Source of the DNA: Novipirellula aureliae
GTDB lineage: Bacteria > Planctomycetota > Planctomycetia > Pirellulales > Pirellulaceae
Reading direction: 5' to 3'
Assembly: GCF_007860185.1 (NCBI RefSeq)
Contig: NZ_SJPY01000007.1
Coordinates: forward strand, 372,001-436,000
Length of the DNA stretch: 64,000 nt
Each line of letters opens with the position of its first letter. Within the stretch, counting starts at the first letter, position 1. The notes beneath the pieces are model-generated. The model was given only the letters and a program-made list of their open reading frames with translations. It made no database searches and was not told the DNA's origin. Positions 58,640 to 64,000 of this stretch are shown here, piece by piece. The position numbers and the translations under genes were made by a program.

Positions 58640-59578
58640 ATGGACACTCGTATTTTCCGCGGCTGCATCCCTGCCATCATGACCCCTTGCCACAAGGACC
58701 GAACCCCCAATTACGCAGCCTTGGTCGAAACGGCCCAGGATTTGATGCAGAAAGGGATGGATGGCGTCGTCTACTGCGGCTCGATGGGCGAGTGGCCTCT
58801 TCTAAGCGACTCGCAGCGGCAAGAAGGTGTCCGGCAATTGGCTCAGGCCGGTATCCCCGTCATCGTTGGCACCGGGGCGATTAGCCCAAAACTTGCCGCC
58901 GAACATGCCGCGCATGGCCAATCGGTAGGGGCCAAGGGGTTAATGGTCATCCCCCGTCTACTATCACGCGGCACCTCCTCGGCAGCCCAAAAAAATCACT
59001 TTGAAACCGTCCTTTCGGCTGCGCCCGAATTGCCTGCGGTGATTTACAACAGCCCCTATTATGGCTACGAAACGAAAGCTGATTTGTTTTTCGAGCTGCG
59101 ACGTGGATTTAAGAACCTCGTCGGGTTCAAGGAGTTTGGTGGAGCAAGTTCCTTAAGTTACGCTGCGGAATTCATCACCAACGCCTCCGAAGACATTCTG
59201 CTGCTGGCCGGCGTCGATACAACCGTTTACCACGGTTTTGTTCATTGTGGAGCGGATGGTGCGATCACGGGAATCGGAAATTGTCTGCCCGAACCAATCT
59301 TGAAACTCGTTTCACTGTGTAAACAAGCCCAATCAGGCAACACGCAAGCTCGCCGGTACGCTCAGGAACTCGACGAAGCACTAAGTGTACTTTCAAAATT
59401 CGACGAAGGCCCCGACTTGGTTCTCTATTATAAGTATTACATGGTTCTGGCCGGTCACGATGCCTACGAACTTCCGCTGGAGGAAGGAGACGCATTGAGT
59501 CCAAGCCAAAAGGCGTTTGCACGAACTCAGTGGGAATTGTTCCAAGCCTGGTGGGCCGACTGGGCTGGGAAAGCTTAG
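58640..59578 (+). CDS. DapA-family (dihydrodipicolinate synthase / N-acetylneuraminate lyase) aldolase
   Basis: 312 residues, (beta/alpha)8 aldolase. Schiff-base Lys164 (GFKEFGG) and Tyr136 (VIYNSPYYG) are conserved; the GTTGE motif reads GSMGE at 47-51. The second Thr of DapA is replaced by Met, so it is not a standard DapA; a sugar-acid or hydroxyproline-type aldolase is likelier. It follows avtA by 60 nt and may share its transcript. Confidence 0.82.
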   Translation: MDTRIFRGCIPAIMTPCHKDRTPNYAALVETAQDLMQKGMDGVVYCGSMGEWPLLSDSQRQEGVRQLAQAGIPVIVGTGAISPKLAAEHAAHGQSVGAKGLMVIPRLLSRGTSSAAQKNHFETVLSAAPELPAVIYNSPYYGYETKADLFFELRRGFKNLVGFKEFGGASSLSYAAEFITNASEDILLLAGVDTTVYHGFVHCGADGAITGIGNCLPEPILKLVSLCKQAQSGNTQARRYAQELDEALSVLSKFDEGPDLVLYYKYYMVLAGHDAYELPLEEGDALSPSQKAFARTQWELFQAWWADWAGKA

Positions 59579-59606
59579 TGCTTTGTGACAGCTTGACTTG
59601 AGGCTT

Positions 59607-59726
59607 GCGGCCTGCTGATTTAATCGGTTTGACTCGACTTATTGTTTAACGCCAAGCCATAGGCGACCGCTTATGGAAAAGCTGACGCCTTCGGCTAAGC
59701 GTTAAACGATTAAATCAGCAGGCCGC
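59607..59726. repeat. Palindromic ~120-bp element, copy 3 (covarying arms)
   Basis: Arms GCGGCCTGCTGATTTAATCG (59607-59626) and its exact complement (59707-59726) bracket the same core as copies 1 and 2. Arm bases differ from those copies but stay complementary. Confidence 0.88.
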
Positions 59727-59738
59727 TTGCCAGAATCT

Positions 59739-59860
59739 GAGGCTTGCCAGAATCAGGGCTGGGGCATTTTGCGGCCAGTAAACTGAGCCAGTAAACTGCG
59801 GCTGGAAGCCGCAGCCACGAAAGATTTTTACCCTCATTCTGAGTGCTGGCAAAGCATGGG
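59739..59860. repeat. Dispersed repeat C, copy 3
   Basis: It matches 14903-15010 with GCTGGGGCATTTTGC, CTGCGGCTGGAAGCC and CCCTCATTCT, plus a short inner insertion. Function unknown. Confidence 0.7.
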
Positions 59861-60236
59861 TGTGAACCACGGGCAATGTCCCCCTTCGGCTCGTTTGAGG
59901 GAAGGTTTATTTCAATTAGCGGTGCGCCAGTGTGGCATTCTGTCCTTGTTGCATCAAACTTGGCGCCGCTCGGCTTGTAGTTTTCTGCGATATCCGTAGA
60001 TTCATAAGTCCAAGGACCAGCCACGACGAAAGAAAGCTGGCTTTTCCTTCGATGTCAATTTTCGCTAGACTGTCGTTTCGCCAGATTCGCGGACCAAGCT
60101 CTCGGTTTTGCCAGATAGGGAATTTGTTGCATGCAACAAAATTGAAAATCATCGCTCAACTTAGATTGCCAAATTCGCCGACTCTCGGTTTATAGGTTAC
60201 TAGACAACTCACTCCGCTTTCCCCCTGACGCCTAAA
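59861..60236. other. Non-coding region upstream of sdhC
   Basis: No gene is supported. Promoter of the sdh operon is expected here; no clear motif is identified. Confidence 0.4.
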
Positions 60237-61142
60237 GTGTCTCAATCAACTCACGAACCATCGTTCTTTCTTCGCCACGAGTTCTTGCTCCGACGCTTGC
60301 ATTCCTTGACAGGCATCGTCCCGTTAGGACTCTACATGTGTGTCCACCTGACGGTAAACTCCAGCCTGCTCAACAGCGTCCAGAGTTTCCAGGGTGCCGT
60401 TTATGGCATCCACAGTTTGGGTCGGTTTCTACCGATCGTCGAATGGGGCGGCATTTTTCTGCCGCTCCTGTTCCATGCTCTGTTCGGCGTTTGGATCGCC
60501 AAGAATGCGAAATTGAACACAAGCCAATATAAGTACACCAGCAACCGACGCTATTCTTGGCAGCGTTGGACGGGTGTGATCGCATTGGTGTATTTGTTCG
60601 TCCATGTCTTGCACCTGCACGGTTGGTTCCATTTCGCGCCATATTTGGCGGTCATTGAACCAATGAATTTTGCCCAGTTCAAGCCATACAATGCGGCGAG
60701 CACCATGATGTCAGCAATGAACGATTTTGGCGGCTTTGTCTGGCCTGCGTTTTATCTGGTTGGCATGCTTTGTTGCGTCTACCACCTGGCCAACGGTATT
60801 TGGACCGCCGGAATTACTTGGGGATTGTGGTTGACCCCAGCGGCTCAGCGGCGTGCTTCGATCGTGAGCGCTGCATTCGGTATCGGGCTCGCTTTCGTCG
60901 GTACGGCAGCCTGGTATGCGGCGACTTCCGCAGGACCGGAGGACATCGCACGGGCGAAAATGATTGAAGACCGGATGTACCAAGTTGGTTTGGATGCCGG
61001 TTATGTTCCTGTTTCCGAAGAAAAACGTACTCAACCCGACGAGATCTCGGAGCAATTTGAGGCCGAAGAGGCTGCCGAGGAACAAGCGATTCATGAGCAG
61101 TTGGAAAACGCGGGCGCCGAAGTGTTGGCTGACCAAGAGTAA
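60237..61142 (+). CDS. sdhC: Succinate dehydrogenase cytochrome b subunit
   Basis: 301 residues, GTG start. Five hydrophobic helices; His residues in RRLHSLTGIVPLG, FHALFG, FVHVLHLHGW and CCVYHLANG fit the di-heme cytochrome b558 type (Bacillus/Wolinella-like). It anchors SdhAB and reacts with quinone. The final ~70 residues form a Glu/Ala-rich hydrophilic tail not present in typical members (~200-230 residues). sdhA follows after 92 nt. Confidence 0.93.
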   Translation: MSQSTHEPSFFLRHEFLLRRLHSLTGIVPLGLYMCVHLTVNSSLLNSVQSFQGAVYGIHSLGRFLPIVEWGGIFLPLLFHALFGVWIAKNAKLNTSQYKYTSNRRYSWQRWTGVIALVYLFVHVLHLHGWFHFAPYLAVIEPMNFAQFKPYNAASTMMSAMNDFGGFVWPAFYLVGMLCCVYHLANGIWTAGITWGLWLTPAAQRRASIVSAAFGIGLAFVGTAAWYAATSAGPEDIARAKMIEDRMYQVGLDAGYVPVSEEKRTQPDEISEQFEAEEAAEEQAIHEQLENAGAEVLADQE

Positions 61143-61234
61143 ATCGGAAAGCGAATGTTGATAGAATTGGTTCCCACGAATCGTTCGTTGTCGCATCAAA
61201 CCTATTTTGCAACCTAAAACTGTACTAATTAATT

Positions 61235-63217
61235 ATGTCTGAGCATCGTGTTGTTGTTGTTGGTGGTGGACTTGCTGGGCTTGCTTCGGCAATGAGACTT
61301 GCCGAGCTTGGTATCAAAGTCGACTTGATTAGCCTCACGCCCGTTAAGCGGTCGCACAGTGTTTGTGCCCAAGGAGGGATCAACAGTGTGAACGATTCGA
61401 CTCGCCAACTTGGTGACGATGAGTGGAAACACTTTGATGACTCGGTCTACGGTGGTGACTTCTTGAACCACCAACCGCCCGTAAAAGAAATGGCCTATTG
61501 GGCTCCACGGATCATTGACCTGATGGACCGATTGGGTGTCACCTTCAATCGAACCGGAGAAGGTTTCCTCGATCGTCGACGATTCGGTGGAACGCTATAC
61601 AAACGAACGGCTTTTGCAGGAGCAACAACGGGACAGCAGTTGCTATACGCTCTCGATGAGCAAGTTCGTCGCTGGGAAAGCGAGGGTATGGTTAAGAAAT
61701 ATGAGTACTGGGATTTCTTGAACCCTATCCAAGATGAAACCGGTCGTTGCCGTGGGATTGTTGCCCAAGATTTGGTATCGATGAAAATCAAGGCCTTCCC
61801 GGCCGACGCGGTCGTCGTTGCGACCGGCGGTTGTGGTCTGGTTTATGGCCGTAGCACGATGAGCGTTTTCTGTACCGGAAGCGCCGTCAGCCGCTGTTTC
61901 CAATCGGGCGTTAAATATGCTAACGGCGAATTTATCCAAGTTCACCCCACCGCAATTCCTGGCAGCGACAAGCTACGTCTGATGAGCGAATCGGCTCGCG
62001 GTGAAGGTGGCCGAGTTTGGGTGCCGCGGAAAGCTCAGGACCCACGTGAACCAAACGACATCCCCGAAAATGAACGCTACTACTTCTTGGAAGAACGCTA
62101 TCCCGAATATGGCAACTTGGTCCCTCGGGATATCGCGACGCGAGAGATCTTTGACATCTGTGTCAATGATGGTCTGAGCGTCGATACCGACAAAATGTGC
62201 GTCTATCTTGACTTGACCCATATTCCGCGAGCCGAATTGGATCGCAAGTTAGGTGGGATCATGGAAATCTATGAGAAGTTTCAAGGGGTCGATCCTCGTG
62301 ACGAGCCGATGCGTATTTTCCCGGCGGTCCACTACAGCATGGGCGGTCTTTGGGCCGATTATGTCAAGTCCGCCGATGATGGCATGGAACAAGGTGCTCC
62401 GCAAAACCATATGACGAACATCGAAGGCTTGTACGCCATCGGTGAATGCGATTACCACTACCACGGTGCTAACCGCCTCGGTGCTAACTCGTTGTTGTCC
62501 TGTATCTTTACCGGTCTGTTCACGGGACCGTCGATCTTGAACTTTGTCGAGAAGCAAACCTCGGGGGCAAACGATCTGCCTGCGGATGTGATCGGCGCCG
62601 CGGTTGCGAAAGAGCAAAAACGTCATGACGATCTGCTGGGCGGCAATCCAGGGAGTGATGAGAACCCTTATTTAATTCACCAAGAGCTTGGCGACTTGAT
62701 GACTCGCGTGGCTACCGTGGTTCGCCGCAACGATCAATTGGCGGATGCAATCGAGAAGGTCAAAGGTCTGCACGAACGAGCGATGAAGGTCAACCTTTCT
62801 GATACCGGCAGCTGGACCAACCAAAACGTGGTGTTTGCAAAAGCACTGCAGGACATGTTTCCACTTGCAAAAACCATTTTGCTCGGTGCGTTAATGCGAG
62901 ACGAATGTCGCGGTGCTCATTATAAGCCGGAGTTCGAGAAGCCATCGTTGACCGCGGAGGACCCTGCCGAGCGACGTCGCCAAGCGGAAGAGTGGTGTGA
63001 TGCCTTCGAAAAGAACAATGAACGGTTCCTCAAGTCCACGATTGCGACTTGGAATCACGAAACTCAAATGCCTGAAATCACGTACGAAGACCTCGACACC
63101 TCGATCATTCCACCACGTCCACGATTGTATGGTTTGGTGGGTGCGAGTGAGATTGAAGAGGTTTGGAACGAGCGAGCCAAAGCGAAGAAAGAGCAGAAAC
63201 TCGCCAATACTCACTAG
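61235..63217 (+). CDS. sdhA: Succinate dehydrogenase flavoprotein subunit
   Basis: 660 residues, complete. FAD-binding VVVGGGLAGLASAMRLAE at the N-terminus, FAD-linking His41 (RSHSVCAQGG), HPTAIPGSDKLRL, and active-site regions REIFDICV and HYSMGGLWADY are present. Oxidises succinate to fumarate. The gene order C-A-B and length match the b558-type complex. Confidence 0.96.
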   Translation: MSEHRVVVVGGGLAGLASAMRLAELGIKVDLISLTPVKRSHSVCAQGGINSVNDSTRQLGDDEWKHFDDSVYGGDFLNHQPPVKEMAYWAPRIIDLMDRLGVTFNRTGEGFLDRRRFGGTLYKRTAFAGATTGQQLLYALDEQVRRWESEGMVKKYEYWDFLNPIQDETGRCRGIVAQDLVSMKIKAFPADAVVVATGGCGLVYGRSTMSVFCTGSAVSRCFQSGVKYANGEFIQVHPTAIPGSDKLRLMSESARGEGGRVWVPRKAQDPREPNDIPENERYYFLEERYPEYGNLVPRDIATREIFDICVNDGLSVDTDKMCVYLDLTHIPRAELDRKLGGIMEIYEKFQGVDPRDEPMRIFPAVHYSMGGLWADYVKSADDGMEQGAPQNHMTNIEGLYAIGECDYHYHGANRLGANSLLSCIFTGLFTGPSILNFVEKQTSGANDLPADVIGAAVAKEQKRHDDLLGGNPGSDENPYLIHQELGDLMTRVATVVRRNDQLADAIEKVKGLHERAMKVNLSDTGSWTNQNVVFAKALQDMFPLAKTILLGALMRDECRGAHYKPEFEKPSLTAEDPAERRRQAEEWCDAFEKNNERFLKSTIATWNHETQMPEITYEDLDTSIIPPRPRLYGLVGASEIEEVWNERAKAKKEQKLANTH

Positions 63218-63329
63218 ACCTCCTGCTCAATAGACTCCGCTACGACAATGATGGAACTCCTCTCGAGTTCTTCAACCGTTTCCTTCACAACATTTTTCCA
63301 CGCAAATTTAGAAACATCAGGATCGACGG

Positions 63330-64000
63330 ATGATTGCCCTCGACACGAAAAAACGCACTGAAATCAAGATCCGAGTCCGTCGGCAAGACGGGCCTGGCAA
63401 AAAGCCCTATTGGGAACTCCATACTTTGCCGTATGAGCCCGAGCTAAACGTGATCAGTATTTTGCAAAAAATTGCTGCCCAATCGAAGACCAGCGACGGC
63501 AAAAAAGTCACTCCCGTGGTCTGGGATTGTGGCTGCTTGGAAGAGGTTTGCGGTGCCTGCACGATGGTCATCAATGGTAAAGTACGGCAAAGCTGCAGTG
63601 CCTTGGTCGATCGTTTGCTCGAAGACAACCCCGACGAAATCGTCCTAGAGCCAATGCGAAAATTCCCTGTTTTGCGAGATTTACTTGTCGACCGTCAACG
63701 GTTGTTCAAGGCCCTCGAACGCGTCGAAGCTTGGGTCCCCGTCGACAGCTACTACGACATGGGGCCAGGCGAACGGCAATCCCGCGACTCCCAGGAACAA
63801 AACTACCCGCTCAGCCAATGCATGAGCTGTGGTTGCTGTTTGGATGCCTGTCCTCAATTCTTGAAGATCGAATTGGAACAGAAGGCTGGTGAAAGCGATG
63901 AGGATTTCCAAGCTCGCAAAAATGCGGCCTACAACGAATCCTTTGTTGGTCCTCATGCGATTTCGCAGGCGATGTTGTTCAACAACAATCCGGTTGGAAA
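63330..64000 (+). CDS. sdhB: Succinate dehydrogenase iron-sulfur subunit (partial)
   Basis: The gene is open to the window end; 223 residues visible. [2Fe-2S] ligands Cys69, 74, 77 and 89 (CLEEVCGACTMV...SC) and the first cluster of the C-terminal domain, Cys164, 167, 170, 174 (CMSCGCCLDACP), are in place. It passes electrons from FAD to the cytochrome. ATG is preceded by CAGGA; 112 nt separate it from sdhA. Confidence 0.95.
   Translation, partial: MIALDTKKRTEIKIRVRRQDGPGKKPYWELHTLPYEPELNVISILQKIAAQSKTSDGKKVTPVVWDCGCLEEVCGACTMVINGKVRQSCSALVDRLLEDNPDEIVLEPMRKFPVLRDLLVDRQRLFKALERVEAWVPVDSYYDMGPGERQSRDSQEQNYPLSQCMSCGCCLDACPQFLKIELEQKAGESDEDFQARKNAAYNESFVGPHAISQAMLFNNNPVG

Overview
The window reads as a chromosomal segment of a planctomycete, most likely a Rhodopirellula-like member of the Pirellulaceae. 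This placement is inferred from gene content: several DUF1559 (H-X9-DG) proteins, a small protein opening with an NPYRPP motif, an excisionase-type HTH joined to a PTS IIA domain, DUF1573 and carboxypeptidase-regulatory-like surface proteins, Pro/Tyr-rich outer-membrane barrels and a duplicated groEL. There is no rRNA or tRNA gene to confirm it.

Layout. 1-3.1 kb: arsenic operon acr3(partial)-arsD-arsA-arsC, followed by a short remnant of an EF-Tu gene. 3.4-5.7 kb: a HUH (Y1/REP-associated) transposase gene flanked by two arrays of nested, truncated copies of its own ends. 5.7-9.1 kb: GNAT, DUF2007, small unknowns, the first copy of a ~295-bp hairpin element, and a membrane protein coupled to a DedA-like protein. 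9.2-12.9 kb: DUF1559 protein and argS. 13.4-21 kb (minus strand): rsfS, isochorismatase, FmdB, and a chaperone cluster transcribed groEL2-groES-groEL1-dnaJ-grpE. 21.7-25.6 kb: HAD phosphatase and a BamA-type machine apparently divided into a five-POTRA protein and a separate barrel lipoprotein. 25.8-30 kb: ABC-2 permease, epmB divergent from efp, glutathione peroxidase. 30-39 kb: second ~295-bp element, outer-membrane barrel, HTH-EIIA regulator, degenerate receiver-like protein, L-serine dehydratase, large lipoprotein. 39-41.4 kb: small lipoprotein, complete DUF1559 pseudopilin-like gene and a headless DUF1559 copy. 42.2-49.9 kb: nine- to ten-gene Mrp/Mbh-type cation/proton antiporter operon (E-F-G-DUF4040-B-C-D-D-x-D) with near-continuous ATGA overlaps. 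50-59.6 kb: patatin, HEAT protein, DUF1573 protein, uxaC, TerC, AvtA, DapA-family aldolase. 60.2-64 kb: sdhCAB, with sdhB running off the end.

How the parts work together. The ars genes form a complete detoxification unit: ArsC reduces arsenate, ArsD passes arsenite to ArsA, and ACR3 exports it. GroEL/GroES and DnaJ/GrpE are grouped as a folding regulon. EpmB modifies the conserved Lys34 of the neighbouring EF-P. The antiporter operon and sdhCAB concern membrane energetics.

The least explained signals are repeats: the transposase with end-anchored nested arrays; a ~295-bp element with terminal inverted repeats and a 22-bp internal hairpin (two copies); a ~118-bp palindromic element whose arms covary (three copies, one supplying the stop codon of terC); and several smaller dispersed hairpins. 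Start codons were chosen by ribosome binding site, family length and overlap with neighbours; uncertain ones are stated.
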